A stretch of 64,000 bases of DNA from the NCBI GenBank assembly GCA_913774625.1, contig CAJYHL010000024.1, positions 1 to 64,000 on the forward strand, given 5' to 3'. The DNA comes from an uncultured Acidovorax sp. (GTDB lineage: Bacteria; Pseudomonadota; Gammaproteobacteria; Burkholderiales; Burkholderiaceae_C). The notes below the pieces were generated by a model. It was not told where the DNA came from and did no database searches. It worked only from the letters and a program-made list of their open reading frames with translations. Both the position numbers and the translations under genes were made by a program. Shown piece after piece: positions 17,127 to 27,357 of the stretch (position 1 is its first letter; each line of letters starts with the position of its first letter).

Positions 17127-18365
17127 ATGCGCATCCTCCACACCTCCGACTGGCATCTCGGCCAGCATTTCATGGGCAAGAGCCGCCAGGCGGAGCACGC
17201 CGCCCTGATCGATTGGTTGCTGGCGCAGGTCGATACGCATGCCGTGGACGCCGTGCTCATCGCGGGAGACATCTTCGACACCGGCACGCCGCCCAGCTAT
17301 GCGCGCGAGCTGTACAGCGAACTGGTCGCGGGGCTGCACCGCGCCGGGGTCGCGCTGCTGCTGCTGGGCGGAAACCACGACTCGGTGGCGACGCTGGGCG
17401 AAAGCCGGTCCCTGCTGGCCGTGCTGAGCACGACGGTCGTCGGCGCGGTCGGCGACCCGGCGGAGCATGTCGTCGTGCTGCCCCGGCGGGGTGCCAACGG
17501 AGAAGCCGGCTGCGTGGTGTGCGCCGTGCCGTTCCTGCGCCCGCGCGACCTGCTGCAAAGCCAGGCCGGACAGAGCGCGCAGGAGAAGCAGCAGTCGCTG
17601 CAAGGGGCGATCCAGGCCTACTACCAGGGTGTCCACGAGGCGGCGCGCAATCGGCAGGCGCAATTGCAGGAGACGGCGGGCCGGCCCATACCGCTCATCG
17701 CCACGGGCCACCTCACCACGGTGGGTGCCAGCAGCAACGAGTCGGTGCGCGAGATCTATGTGGGTTCGCTGGAGGCTTTCCCCACGGCCGCCTTCCCGCC
17801 CGTGGACTACATCGCGCTCGGGCATATCCACAAGCCGCAGCAGGTTGGTGGCCTGAACCACATCCGCTACTGCGGCTCGCCGATCCCGCTGGGGTTCGAC
17901 GAGGCCTGGCAGCAGAAGGAAGTGCTGCTGGTGGACCTGGCCGGCGACGGCAGCGCCCAGATCACGCCCCTGGCCGTGCCCAGGTTCCAGGCCCTGGTGT
18001 CCGTCAGCGGCAACCTGGCTGAACTGGAAGGCGCCATCGCCGCCGCTGCCGCGCAAGGCAGCGCGGAGCGGCCCGCGTGGCTGGAGGTGACGGTGGCGGA
18101 GGACGACTACCTGCAAGACCTGCCCGCCCGCATCGGCGCCATGGCGCAGGGCCTGCCCGTGGAGGTGCTGCGGGTGCGGCGCCAGCGGGCGAGCGCATCG
18201 GCCGCGATGGCAGGCAACGCCATGGAGACGCTGGACGAACTCAGCCCCGACGACGTGTTCGCCCGGCGGCTGGCGCTGGAACAGCTGGATTCCGGCACGC
18301 ACGAAGCCCTGCGGCAGCGCTACGCGGAGGTGGTCCGCGGCATCACGGAAGGCAGCGCCGCATGA
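17127..18365 (+). CDS. sbcD: SbcD, nuclease subunit of the SbcCD complex
   Basis: A 412-residue Mre11-type metallophosphoesterase. The five phosphoesterase motifs are present: HTSDWHLGQ at 5-13, GDIFDTG, GGNHDS, ATGHLT and ALGHIH. With SbcC it cuts DNA hairpins and processes blocked DNA ends in the cytoplasm. ATG 17127 starts right at the conserved [10 protein letters not shown]; longer in-frame readings lack the family N-terminus. It overlaps sbcC by ATGA, the usual operon form. Confidence 0.95.
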   Translation: MRILHTSDWHLGQHFMGKSRQAEHAALIDWLLAQVDTHAVDAVLIAGDIFDTGTPPSYARELYSELVAGLHRAGVALLLLGGNHDSVATLGESRSLLAVLSTTVVGAVGDPAEHVVVLPRRGANGEAGCVVCAVPFLRPRDLLQSQAGQSAQEKQQSLQGAIQAYYQGVHEAARNRQAQLQETAGRPIPLIATGHLTTVGASSNESVREIYVGSLEAFPTAAFPPVDYIALGHIHKPQQVGGLNHIRYCGSPIPLGFDEAWQQKEVLLVDLAGDGSAQITPLAVPRFQALVSVSGNLAELEGAIAAAAAQGSAERPAWLEVTVAEDDYLQDLPARIGAMAQGLPVEVLRVRRQRASASAAMAGNAMETLDELSPDDVFARRLALEQLDSGTHEALRQRYAEVVRGITEGSAA

Positions 18366-21300
18366 AGATTCTGAAGCTGCGCCTGAAGAACCTGAATTCG
18401 CTCAAGGGCGAGTGGGCGATCGACTTCACCCAGCCCCCCTTTACGGACAACAGCCTCTTCGCCATCACCGGCCCCATGGGTGCGGGCAAGTCCACGCTGC
18501 TGGACGCCATCTGCCTGGCGCTCTACCACCAGACGCCGCGGCTTGCCAGCGTCTCCAAGACGGCCAACGACATCATGACGCGCCACACCGCCGACTGCCT
18601 CGCCGAGGTGGAGTTCGAGGTGAAGGGTGCCGTGTACCGCGCCTTCTGGAGCCAGCGCCGCGCGCGCGACAAGGTGGACGGCGCCCTGCAGGACCCGAGG
18701 GTGGAGCTGGCCCAGGTGGACCCGGCCACCGGCGCGGGCACCATCCTCAGCAGCCAGAGCAGCGACAAGCTGCGGCGCGTGGCCGCCATCACCGGGCTGG
18801 ACTTCGGCCGCTTCACCCGCTCAATGCTGCTGGCGCAAGGACAGTTCGCCGCCTTCCTGAACGCCAGCGCCAATGACCGGGCCGAGCTGCTGGAAGAGCT
18901 GACCGGCACCGAGATCTACGGCGAGATATCGCGCCAGGTCTTCGAGCGCGCCCGCGACGCCCGGCAGCAGCTCGACCAGCTCAAGGCCCACGCCGACGGC
19001 GTGGAACTGCTGCCCGCAGAGCGCATCGCGGCCATGCAGGAAGAAATACAGGCATGGACGCTGGCGCTGGATGCGGTAAAGGTTGCCCATGCCACCACCG
19101 CCGGCCACCGCCAATGGCATATCGATCTGGCGCGCGCGGCGCAGGGCGTGGAAGCTGCAGAAGCCAGCCAGCGACAGTCCACCGCCGCACTGCAAGCCGC
19201 CGCCCCCGAACTGCAGCGCCTGGCCGCCAGCGAACCCGCCCAGGCCCTGCGCGCCCCGCACACCGCCTGGCAGCAGGCGCAGGCGGCCTGCCACAGCAGC
19301 GCTGCGCTGCTGGCCAGCCTGCAGACGCAGCACCGGCAGGAAGCCGCAGCCCACGCCCGGCACCACCACCGCGCCGCCCTGCTGGCCCGCCGCGTGGCCG
19401 ATGCGGCCCAGGGCGAACTGGCGCAGGCCGAGGCAGCGCACCAGCGCCACACCGACTACTGCGCCGCCCATCCGCAGCACGCCCATCTGGGCGAGCGCCT
19501 GGGCGAATGGCGGCAGCAGCTGGCGCAGCACCAGACCCTGCAAGGCCGGCTGGCCGGGCAGCGCACGGCGCTGCAAGCGCTGCAGGACGACATCGCCCAG
19601 CGCGCCGGGCAGATCGGGGCCCAGGGCATGGCCGTGGATGCGGCCACCCAGGCCCGGGCGGCAGCGGCTGCCGCGCTGCAGGCCGCCCAGGCGGCTCAGC
19701 GCCAGCGGCTGGATGGACAGCCCCTCGCTGCGCTGCGCCAGCGCTGGCAGCACGCACAGGCGCAGGTGACTGCCTGGCAGCAGATCGAGCATCTGGGGCG
19801 GCAAGGCCGCGACCTGGCCGAGCAGCACATCGCGCTGGCGGCCGAGGTGCAGCGCGCGGAAGCTGCCGTGGCCCGGCACGAGGCCTCGCGCCAGGCCTTG
19901 CTCGGGCAGTACAAGGTGCTCAAGGAACAGGTCGCCGACAAGCAGAAGCTGCTGGATCAGGAGCGCCGCATCCAGAGCCTGGACCAGCACCGCCACGCCC
20001 TGCAGCCCGGCGAGCCCTGCCCGCTGTGCGGCGCCACGGCGCACCCCGCCATCGACGCCTACCAGGCGCTGGACGTGTCGGCCACCGCAGCGGCACTGGC
20101 GCAAAAAGAAGCCGAACTGGACGCATTGCGTGCCCAGGGGCAGGCCGTCGCCGAATCGTTGGCCGCCAGCAAGACCCAGCTGGCCGCTCGCGAAGAACAG
20201 CAGGCGCACACCGAGCAGCAGCGAGCGGACTGGCAAGCCCGGTGGTCAGCCAGCGCCGCGCAGTTGGCCGACTCCGCCGCACTGAGTGCCGATGCCTGGC
20301 GCCACGCCGACATGCTGGCCGTCCGACTGCAATCGGCCATGGACGCGCTGGCACAGCTGGCGAGCGCCTTGCAGCACGCAGAAACGGGTGAGCAGCAGGT
20401 GCAGCAGGCGGCGGACGCGCTCAGGGACGCTGACCAAGCCGTGCAAAACGCTACGCACCAGCTGGCGCTGCAGCAGCAGGCCGCCCAGGAAGCGCAAGCC
20501 CGCCAATCAGCTTTGTCGCAGGCGATCGAATCCGCCCAGGCAGAACTCGCCGCGCTGGAGTCCCGCCTGCGCGCCGCCGTGGAAGACGCCGGCTACACCC
20601 TGCCCGCCGACCCTGCACCCTGGCTGCAGGCGCGCGAAGCCGAATGGCAGCGCTGGCGCCAGACCCAGGCGGAGCTGCAGACGCTGGCCCACGCCATCGC
20701 CCGCCTGCAGTCACGGCGCGATGCCGCCCAGGCCGAGGCCGGGCAGTGGGCGCATCGCTGGACCGCATTGCAGGCCCGCCTGGAGGCCGCAGAGGGCCGG
20801 GATGGCGCAGCACAGGAGCAGCAAGAGCCAGAGCCGGAGCCAGCAGCGCACGACGGCCTGGCGGGCGGTACAGCCGCAGCCGCGCTGGCGACGAGCGTTC
20901 AGGCCATCGACCGCCTGCAACGCAGCCTCGCCGAGCTGGAGGGCCGCGAAGCCCAGGCACAGGCCACGCTGGCCCAGCAGAACACCCACTTGAAACAGGC
21001 GGCCGAGGCCTGGCAGGCCGCGCTGCAGGCCAGCCCCTTCGCCGACCTGGCCGCGTTCGAGGCAGCCCTGCTGCCCGAACCAGAACGCCTGCGGCTGGCC
21101 ACCCTGCGCGACGCCTTGCACAGCGCGCAGCAACGCGCCGACGCCCTGCTGCAGGCCGCCAAAGCCCAGCAAGCGCAGCTGCAAGCCCAGGCGCCCACGC
21201 CGCATTCGGCCGAAGAATTGACGGCCCGCCTGGCCGAGCTGGAAGCGCAGCGCACCGCTTTCAGCGAACAGATCGGCGCCCACCGCGCCCTGCTGGCCCA

Positions 21301-21868
21301 GGACGCCCAGCTGCGCAGCAACCAGCAGGCCCTGTTCGCGCATATCGCCAGCCAGACGGCGGAGACGGACCTGTGGCAGCGGCTGGACAGCCTGATCGGC
21401 TCCGCCAAGGGCGACAAGTTCCGCAGGTTCGCCCAGGGCCTCACGCTCGACCATCTGCTGCAGCTGGCGAACCAGCACCTGAACCGCCTGCACGGCCGCT
21501 ACCTGCTGCGCCGCAAACCGACGGGCGAGCTGGAGCTGGAAATCGTGGATGCCTGGCAGGGCGACGTGCCCCGCGACACGCGCACCCTGTCGGGCGGCGA
21601 AGGCTTCCTGGTCAGCCTGGCGCTCGCGCTGGCGCTGTCGGACCTGGTGAGCCACAAGACCTCCATCGACTCGCTGTTTCTCGACGAAGGTTTCGGATCG
21701 CTGGACGGCGACACCCTGGAGGTGGCGCTCACGGCGCTGGATTCACTCAACGCCAGCGGCAAGATGATCGGGATCATCAGCCATGTGGAGGCCCTGAAGG
21801 AGCGGATACCGGCGCAGATCCGGGTGGTGAAGGGGGGTGGCGTGGGGCATTCGCGGCTGGTGGTGTAG
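18362..21868 (+). CDS. sbcC: SbcC, ATPase subunit of the SbcCD nuclease
   Basis: A 1168-residue SMC/Rad50-like protein. Walker A is GPMGAGKST near residue 36-44; two long Ala/Gln/Glu-rich coiled coils flank a zinc hook CPLCG at Cys553 and Cys556; then come the ABC signature TLSGGEGF near 1077 and the Walker [12 protein letters not shown] near 1106. It gates the SbcD nuclease by ATP-driven clamping on DNA ends. The length is at the high end for the family (about 1050-1200). The 3' end meets the convergent HD gene after 13 bp. Confidence 0.95.
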   Translation: MKILKLRLKNLNSLKGEWAIDFTQPPFTDNSLFAITGPMGAGKSTLLDAICLALYHQTPRLASVSKTANDIMTRHTADCLAEVEFEVKGAVYRAFWSQRRARDKVDGALQDPRVELAQVDPATGAGTILSSQSSDKLRRVAAITGLDFGRFTRSMLLAQGQFAAFLNASANDRAELLEELTGTEIYGEISRQVFERARDARQQLDQLKAHADGVELLPAERIAAMQEEIQAWTLALDAVKVAHATTAGHRQWHIDLARAAQGVEAAEASQRQSTAALQAAAPELQRLAASEPAQALRAPHTAWQQAQAACHSSAALLASLQTQHRQEAAAHARHHHRAALLARRVADAAQGELAQAEAAHQRHTDYCAAHPQHAHLGERLGEWRQQLAQHQTLQGRLAGQRTALQALQDDIAQRAGQIGAQGMAVDAATQARAAAAAALQAAQAAQRQRLDGQPLAALRQRWQHAQAQVTAWQQIEHLGRQGRDLAEQHIALAAEVQRAEAAVARHEASRQALLGQYKVLKEQVADKQKLLDQERRIQSLDQHRHALQPGEPCPLCGATAHPAIDAYQALDVSATAAALAQKEAELDALRAQGQAVAESLAASKTQLAAREEQQAHTEQQRADWQARWSASAAQLADSAALSADAWRHADMLAVRLQSAMDALAQLASALQHAETGEQQVQQAADALRDADQAVQNATHQLALQQQAAQEAQARQSALSQAIESAQAELAALESRLRAAVEDAGYTLPADPAPWLQAREAEWQRWRQTQAELQTLAHAIARLQSRRDAAQAEAGQWAHRWTALQARLEAAEGRDGAAQEQQEPEPEPAAHDGLAGGTAAAALATSVQAIDRLQRSLAELEGREAQAQATLAQQNTHLKQAAEAWQAALQASPFADLAAFEAALLPEPERLRLATLRDALHSAQQRADALLQAAKAQQAQLQAQAPTPHSAEELTARLAELEAQRTAFSEQIGAHRALLAQDAQLRSNQQALFAHIASQTAETDLWQRLDSLIGSAKGDKFRRFAQGLTLDHLLQLANQHLNRLHGRYLLRRKPTGELELEIVDAWQGDVPRDTRTLSGGEGFLVSLALALALSDLVSHKTSIDSLFLDEGFGSLDGDTLEVALTALDSLNASGKMIGIISHVEALKERIPAQIRVVKGGGVGHSRLVV

Positions 21869-21881
21869 GCGGCTGCTCTCG

Positions 21882-22499
21882 CTACGCCACCGCAAGCGCC
21901 AGATTGCGTCGTGCCTGCGCCTCGTAGCGCTGCTGGAAATGCGCCGTACCGTAGATGTGCGGGCGTGCCAGGAACGATTGCAGCACGGCCTTGCGCTTCA
22001 TGCGATAGATGATGCCGGGCACCCAGCAGTATTCGGCGCGCACCTGCCGGTCGTATTCGGCGAAGCGTTCGGGCGCGGCGCCCAGGATGGAAAGGTCGAT
22101 GTCCACCAGCAGCTGCTGGTCGGGCTCGCCGGCGTCAGGCTCCGCCGCGCCGTGCTGCGTCGCCATGATGAGCCGCTCCACGCGGCCCAGCACCGCGGCG
22201 CCGGCCCCCGCCGCCTGCAGCTCGCGGACGGCCCAGTCCGCGCTCTGCCGCTCGTTGGCGGAGCCCTTGACGTCATAGACCGCATCGTGGAACCACAGCG
22301 CCAGGGCGACTTCGCCGGGGTGCTGCGCCTGATCGCGCACGGCAGCGAAGTGGGCCAGGCATTCGCTCAGGTGCTGCAGCGAGTGGTAGTGCCGCTGGGG
22401 TTCCTGGTAGGCGGCGATGAGCTGGTCTTGCAGGGCTGGAGGCGGCGCGAGGGACAGGTCGGACCAGGCTAGGGGCCAGGAGGTTTCCAGGGCGGTCAT
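21882..22499 (-). CDS. HD-superfamily metal-dependent phosphohydrolase
   Basis: A 205-residue protein with the HD motifs of the predicted hydrolase family sometimes labelled 'N-methyl-D-aspartate receptor subunit-like': RHYHSLQHL (His of motif I), ALWFHDAVYD (the HD pair), and a later DIDLSILG (motif V Asp). Metal ligands are therefore present. The substrate is unknown. The ATG at 22499 is the border between the usual GC-rich backbone and the AT-rich patch that follows. Confidence 0.85.
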   Translation of the reverse strand: MTALETSWPLAWSDLSLAPPPALQDQLIAAYQEPQRHYHSLQHLSECLAHFAAVRDQAQHPGEVALALWFHDAVYDVKGSANERQSADWAVRELQAAGAGAAVLGRVERLIMATQHGAAEPDAGEPDQQLLVDIDLSILGAAPERFAEYDRQVRAEYCWVPGIIYRMKRKAVLQSFLARPHIYGTAHFQQRYEAQARRNLALAVA

Positions 22500-22721
22500 G
22501 GATCAAGGGGCCTGAGGTGAAGAGAGATGCAACGTGACCCATCCAGGTATAGGGAAAGGTCTCGGCGGTACACGGGGCAGCCAATTAATCGGTCAGCCAA
22601 CCAGGCTATGTCACCCGAGATTTTCTATTTCAATGCTCGTAAGATTTCGAGATGTTGGCTTTTCAATTTACGCTTTCTGGAGAATATCGAGAGGAATTTA
22701 GATGTCTTCTGGGTTCTTTCG
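22500..22721. other. AT-rich intergenic stretch, no gene seen
   Basis: From about 22560 the composition drops sharply: 22621-22680 has 21 G+C of 60 and 22681-22740 has 26 of 60, against clearly GC-rich flanks. No ORF with a recognisable family was found, and no direct or inverted boundary repeat was seen. It forms the left edge of the HNH patch. Confidence 0.6.
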
Positions 22722-23450
22722 TCAGGGGTGTTCTCCATAGATAAATTTTCTTGCTTCTGCAAGGTCGATCCAGCGGCCTTCAGATGCTATAGCTTTATGA
22801 ACAAGGCGATGGCAGCACGCGCAAAGCAATGCCATGTCTGCGATTCTAGTGGAGCGCTCCTCTCCTAAAGCTAATGGAATAATATGGTGTGCTTCATAGG
22901 TCGACTCTGCAAAGCTGGCTTGTATTCCTGTCGTGCCCTTCGCGCAGAGATCGCAGGTCAACTGCCCTTTTTTCTTGCGCTGCTCGATTAAACGAGCGCG
23001 AAGCACCGGATCTCGTTCTCTGCGTAAGTGGGTTTCCGTGACGACTCGTCCCTCTGCGAAAACATCATAGGATGGCTCATTCTCTCGGACTTCGTTCAGC
23101 GTATTGATACCAGCCTTGATGAGGGTGGCAAGCATTTTTAATTTATATGGCTCGGAGCCTAATTCGTTCCAAACAGTGCGATCCACTTTGGAGACATTGC
23201 CTAGCCCCTTGCCTGTTGCGACCTGCCTGAGATTCTGAAGTTTGAATGCCACACCATCGGGATTCCGAAACGATGGCTTTCGTGCTGCTTCACTGTGATG
23301 CGGAAAAGATCGTAGTAAGTCGGAGAGCTCCTTGACCTTCGAGTCCGATGCTGGTGGAGTTTTTTCCCCGCATTCGATGTAAAGCTCTAGGGCGAGGATG
23401 ACCTCTTCGCGTGTCCATTTGGGGTTTCCATGCCCACTCGTCACTGCCAT
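22722..23450 (-). CDS. HNH endonuclease, putative restriction-type
   Basis: A 242-residue protein. The N-terminal half (NPKWTREEVILALELYIE, then VKELSDLLRSFP and FRNPDGVAFKLQNLRQV) matches a DNA-recognition-like module often joined to HNH nucleases. The C-terminal half has the nuclease: CDLCAKG, then EAHHIIPLALGEE, MALLCACCHRLVHK, giving two CxxC zinc pairs and the HH..N/H core with His in HHIIPL. It may be a stand-alone restriction or modification-dependent nuclease; this is inference. Base composition is much more AT-rich than its neighbours (23101-23160 has 26 G+C of 60), a sign of transfer. It starts 6 bp after the upstream acetyltransferase stop. Confidence 0.8.
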   Translation of the reverse strand: MAVTSGHGNPKWTREEVILALELYIECGEKTPPASDSKVKELSDLLRSFPHHSEAARKPSFRNPDGVAFKLQNLRQVATGKGLGNVSKVDRTVWNELGSEPYKLKMLATLIKAGINTLNEVRENEPSYDVFAEGRVVTETHLRRERDPVLRARLIEQRKKKGQLTCDLCAKGTTGIQASFAESTYEAHHIIPLALGEERSTRIADMALLCACCHRLVHKAIASEGRWIDLAEARKFIYGEHP

Positions 23451-23456
23451 GGTTGT

Positions 23457-23954
23457 CTAATGCTCAGGTTGCTCGAGAGGATGGATGGGAATTAAAGATT
23501 TGCTCATCGGAAGCGCCTGCAGTTCTGCCCAGACCTGCACCGGGCCGGACGGCTGAAACCCATTTCTCCGGTAGAACGCTTCTGCCGTGCGGGTGCTTTC
23601 CAAATGGAGCTCCTCGACACCTCTTCGGCGAGCCATTGCTTCGGCGGCGGCCAGAAGGCTCTTGCCTATGCCGCGGTGGAGTGCTTCGGGCGCCACATAG
23701 CAAAGGCTGAGGCTGGATGCAGATACGAGAGCCACACCGACAAGCCTGACACCATCGAATGCACCGAACGGAATGTTTTGCGGCGATGAAAACCAAGCCC
23801 GGAAGTTGTCGGGCGTTTTGTTGCCGAGCCAGGTTCGTATGACTTCCGGGTCACCCCGGTGATCAGCGAAGCAGCATTCAGCAATGGAGCTTCGGACTAT
23901 GTCGCAGGCCGCTTCGGCGTCCTGCGTCGTCAGGAGTTGGATGCTGGTCTCCAC
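23457..23954 (-). CDS. GNAT family N-acetyltransferase
   Basis: A 165-residue protein with GNAT motif A: LCYVAPEALHRGIGKSLL (about 84-101) with the RGIGK acetyl-CoA loop, and motif B EAFYRRNGFQPSGP. The start is GTG at 23954. Its composition lies between that of the AT-rich HNH gene and the GC-rich backbone. With 6 bp to the HNH gene they probably share a transcript, which suggests that they arrived together. Confidence 0.82.
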   Translation of the reverse strand: METSIQLLTTQDAEAACDIVRSSIAECCFADHRGDPEVIRTWLGNKTPDNFRAWFSSPQNIPFGAFDGVRLVGVALVSASSLSLCYVAPEALHRGIGKSLLAAAEAMARRRGVEELHLESTRTAEAFYRRNGFQPSGPVQVWAELQALPMSKSLIPIHPLEQPEH

Positions 23955-24030
23955 GGGCTGACAGGTTCTGCGTTGTCGATGTGGTGCCTTGAAGCTCCAG
24001 CCAGCCTGTGCGCTTTCCTATCTCCCACGC

Positions 24031-24309
24031 TCACCGCGAAGACCGCACTCCCCCCACCCCCACATCGACCGTCCCGAACACCGTCACCCCGCTTTCGCTG
24101 GCCTGGGTGCTGGTGGCCGGGTCGTTGGAGGGGCGTGAGGCCACGGTGCCGCATCCGCTGAGGGCCAGGGCTGCGCCGCAGGCCAGCAAGGCCGCAGCGC
24201 CGGCGCGGCGCGCGCGCCCTGGGGCCTGGGGCCGGCCCTCGCGGGCCGTGGCGGCAGAAGAAGAAGGGGCGGGGCGCCCCTCGCCGGTGGTCGTGGTGGT
24301 CGTCGTCAT
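24031..24309 (-). CDS. Small putative lipoprotein coupled to topB
   Basis: A 92-residue protein. After a run of seven Thr and a basic RARRAG segment, a hydrophobic core ends in LALSGC (lipobox, Cys near 52), followed by GTVASRPSNDP and SGVTVFGTVDVGVGGVR. The last part resembles the first strand of betaproteobacterial porins (VTLFGVVDAGV), though no barrel follows. It starts at an ATG overlapping the topB stop as ATGA. It is likely a real but uncharacterised gene; the long N-region before the hydrophobic core is unusual, and a shorter start cannot be excluded. Confidence 0.55.
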   Translation of the reverse strand: MTTTTTTTGEGRPAPSSSAATAREGRPQAPGRARRAGAAALLACGAALALSGCGTVASRPSNDPATSTQASESGVTVFGTVDVGVGGVRSSR

Positions 24310-27260
24310 TCGCCATCTCCTTGCAGATGCTTGCCCAGGATGCCCGCCAGCTCGAACATGCCGGCCGATTCCTTGCCGAACACGGCGCGCAGCTTGGCGT
24401 CGGCGACGATGGTGCGCTTGTCCTTGGGGTCCTGCAGATTGTGGGCCTTGATGTATTCCCACATCTTCTTCACCGCCTCGGGGCGGGCCACGGGTTCCGG
24501 GCCGATCACGGCGGCCAGGGCGGGGCTGGGCGATGTGCCGGCGGCGCTCTTGCGCGGGGCCTTGGCCTTGGTAGCCGCCGTTGCCTTCTTGGCGGCAGGC
24601 TTGGCGGTGGCGGCCTTCTTGGCTGCAGCGCCTGTTTTACCTGCGCCGGTTGCTCCTGTTTTGCTAGTGGCGGCCGCGGTCTTGCGCGGCGGGAACTTGC
24701 TGTCGCGCTGCTCGAACTCGAAGTTGACCTTGCCGGCTTCCTTGTCCCAGGCCAGGAAGGCCTTGAAGTTGCGGCGGGTGCGCATGCTGACGAACTTGTC
24801 CAGCAGGTCGGTCTTGCCGGTGGCCAGCAGCTTGCTCATCTGCGAGCGTTCCACGGGCTGCTGCAGGATGACCTTGCCGCTCTTGAAGCTGCAGCTGGGC
24901 GTGGGCTGGGCGGCGGTGGGCACGGCCTTGCTGCAGACGTAGTTGGCGCCGTGCTCGTAGACGGGCGCGCCGCAGACGGGGCAGTCGCCCAGGCTGACCT
25001 GGTCGCCGAAGTCCACCAGCTCGCCCGATTCCTCGGCCGCGCGGTCGTCGCCGAAGTCGAATTCGAGCTTGTAGTTGCCGGCCTCTTCGTCGCGCACGAT
25101 GGCGACTTCGGCGGTGAACGGCCAGCCGGCCTTGGAGCGGAAGCCTTCCAGCGGGCCGATGCGGCGGTCGCGCAGCAGCTGGTCGGCCTCGGCGGTCTCG
25201 AAGGTGCGGCCGGCGGGCGACTTGCCGAACGAGAAGCCGCAGGCATCCGAGCCGTCGCCCGACTTGCCCATGCAGGCATAGCGTCGGTAGTTCTCCTTCA
25301 CCACGCCGCCGCAGTTGGGGCAGGGGGCGGAGAGCGTCGCGTAGTCGCCGGGAATGGTGTCGCGGTCGTATTCCTTGGCCTTCTTGACCATGCGCTCTGT
25401 CATGCCGGCGATCTGCTGCATGAAGGCTTCGCGGCTGAGCTGGCCCTTTTCCATCTGCGAGAGCTTGTATTCCCACTCGCCCGTCAGGTCGGCGCGGCAG
25501 AGCTCATCGACCTCCAGGCCGCGCAGCAGGGTCATCAGCTGGAAGGCCTTGGCGGTGGGGATCAGCTCGCGGCCTTCGCGCAGCATGTACTTTTCGGTCA
25601 GCAGGCCTTCGATGATGGCCGCGCGCGTGGCCGGGGTGCCCAGGCCCTTTTCCTGCATGGCCGAGCGCAGTTCCTCGTCGTCGATCTGCTTGCCGGCGCT
25701 TTCCATGGCGCCCAGCAGCGTGGCTTCGGAGTAGCGCGCGGGCGGCTTGGTCTTCAGGCCCTTGGCCTCGGCGAATTCGGTGTGCGTCATCTCGCCGGGG
25801 CGCACGGGCACCAGCGGCTGGCCCTTGTCGCCGGCCTTGCCGTCCTCGACCTCGTTCGCGGCTTCCTTGCCGTAGATGGCGAGCCAGCCGGGCTTGACCA
25901 GCACCTTGCCTTCGGTCTTGAAAGAATGGCCCACCACCTGGCTGATGCGGGTGGTGACCAGGTATTCGGCGCTGGGGAAGAACACGGCCATGAAGCGGCG
26001 CACGACCAGGTCGTAGAGCTTCTGTTCGGCTTCCGACAGGCCGCTGGGCGCCTGCGTGGTCGGGATGATGGCGAAGTGGTCGCTGACCTTGGCGTTGTCG
26101 AAGATGCGCTTGCTCGGGCGCACGTAGTTCTGGTCCAGCGCCTGCTGGGCGTAGGGCGCCAGGTGGCGCATGCCGCTGGTGGCCAGCATGCCGAAGGTGT
26201 CGCGCGCCACGGGCAGATAGTCTTCGGGCAGGGCGCGCGAATCGGTACGCGGATAGGTCAGCGCCTTGTGGCGTTCATACAGGCTCTGCGCCAGCGCCAG
26301 CGTGGTCTTGGCCGAGAAGCCGAACTTGCCGTTGGCCTCGCGCTGCAGGCTGGTCAGGTCGAACAGCAGGGGCGATGCCTGGCTGGTGGGCTTGCTCTCC
26401 TCGGTGACGGTGGCGGCCTTGCCGCGCACGGCTTCGGCGATGGCCAGCGCCTCGTGGATCTCCCAGACGCGGTCGGCGCGGGCCTCGGGGTCGTCGCTGT
26501 TCTTCTTCCACTTCGGGTCGAACCACTTGCCCAGGTATTCGCCGGCCTCGGCATGGAAGCCGGCGTGGATTTCCCAGTATTCGCGGCTGACGAACTTGCG
26601 GATCTTCTCCTCGCGCTCCACCACCAGCGACAGCGTGGGCGTCTGCACCCGGCCCACGGTGGTCAAAAAGAAGCCGCCGCCCTGCGAGTTGAACGCCGTC
26701 ATCGCCCGCGTGCCGTTGATGCCGACCAGCCAGTCGGCCTCGGAGCGGCTGCGCGCGGCGTCGGCCAGGCCCTGCATCTGCTGCTCGCTGCGCAGGTTCT
26801 CGAAGCCGTCGCGGATGGCCTGGGGCGTCATCGACTGCAGCCAGAGGCGGCGGATGGGCTTGCTCAGGGTGCCCTTGGCGCCGCCCGCATATTGCTCGAT
26901 CAGGCGGAAGATCAGCTCGCCCTCGCGGCCCGCGTCGCAGGCGTTCACCAGATCGGTCACGTCCTTGCGCTTGGCCAGCTTGACGACGGCGTTCAGGCGG
27001 CTCTTGGTCTTGTCCACGGGCTTCAGGTCGAAGTGCGGCGGGATCACCGGCAGGTGCGCGAAGCTCCACTTGCCGCGCTTGACGTCGAATTCCTCGGGGG
27101 CCTGGATCTCCACCAGGTGGCCCACGGCGCTGGTGACCAGGTAGCGGTCGTTCTCGAAATGGTCTTCGTGCTTGTCGAACTTGCCGGCGATGGGCGTAAG
27201 TGCGCGCACGATGTCCTGCGCCACCGATGGTTTTTCTGCAATTACCAGAGTCTTGGTCAT
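24306..27260 (-). CDS. topB: DNA topoisomerase III with H1-like tail and SWIB domain
   Basis: A 984-residue type IA topoisomerase that decatenates DNA by passing a strand through a single-strand break. Toprim acidic residues lie in VIAEKPSVAQ and NACDAGREGELI; the catalytic Tyr336 is in TYPRTDSR. Two Cys4 zinc modules follow (CPNCGG..C..C near 640-680; CPVCGA..C..C near 755-795). Residues ~860-910 form a Lys/Ala/Thr-rich histone-H1-like linker. Residues ~912-984 match a SWIB/MDM2 fold (VIGPEPVARPEAVKKMWEYI, HNLQDPKDKR, AVFGKESAGMFEL). E. coli TopB is 653 residues, so the last 330 are additions. It is divergent from a SET methyltransferase gene. Confidence 0.93.
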   Translation of the reverse strand: MTKTLVIAEKPSVAQDIVRALTPIAGKFDKHEDHFENDRYLVTSAVGHLVEIQAPEEFDVKRGKWSFAHLPVIPPHFDLKPVDKTKSRLNAVVKLAKRKDVTDLVNACDAGREGELIFRLIEQYAGGAKGTLSKPIRRLWLQSMTPQAIRDGFENLRSEQQMQGLADAARSRSEADWLVGINGTRAMTAFNSQGGGFFLTTVGRVQTPTLSLVVEREEKIRKFVSREYWEIHAGFHAEAGEYLGKWFDPKWKKNSDDPEARADRVWEIHEALAIAEAVRGKAATVTEESKPTSQASPLLFDLTSLQREANGKFGFSAKTTLALAQSLYERHKALTYPRTDSRALPEDYLPVARDTFGMLATSGMRHLAPYAQQALDQNYVRPSKRIFDNAKVSDHFAIIPTTQAPSGLSEAEQKLYDLVVRRFMAVFFPSAEYLVTTRISQVVGHSFKTEGKVLVKPGWLAIYGKEAANEVEDGKAGDKGQPLVPVRPGEMTHTEFAEAKGLKTKPPARYSEATLLGAMESAGKQIDDEELRSAMQEKGLGTPATRAAIIEGLLTEKYMLREGRELIPTAKAFQLMTLLRGLEVDELCRADLTGEWEYKLSQMEKGQLSREAFMQQIAGMTERMVKKAKEYDRDTIPGDYATLSAPCPNCGGVVKENYRRYACMGKSGDGSDACGFSFGKSPAGRTFETAEADQLLRDRRIGPLEGFRSKAGWPFTAEVAIVRDEEAGNYKLEFDFGDDRAAEESGELVDFGDQVSLGDCPVCGAPVYEHGANYVCSKAVPTAAQPTPSCSFKSGKVILQQPVERSQMSKLLATGKTDLLDKFVSMRTRRNFKAFLAWDKEAGKVNFEFEQRDSKFPPRKTAAATSKTGATGAGKTGAAAKKAATAKPAAKKATAATKAKAPRKSAAGTSPSPALAAVIGPEPVARPEAVKKMWEYIKAHNLQDPKDKRTIVADAKLRAVFGKESAGMFELAGILGKHLQGDGE

Positions 27261-27357
27261 TTTGGGATCTCGCCTCCAGAGGCGCTTCTACAATTCGTGG
27301 GCCTCACGCGCGCATGCGCACGCATGGGTGCCTATTCAAACTAACAGAGTTTTTGCC

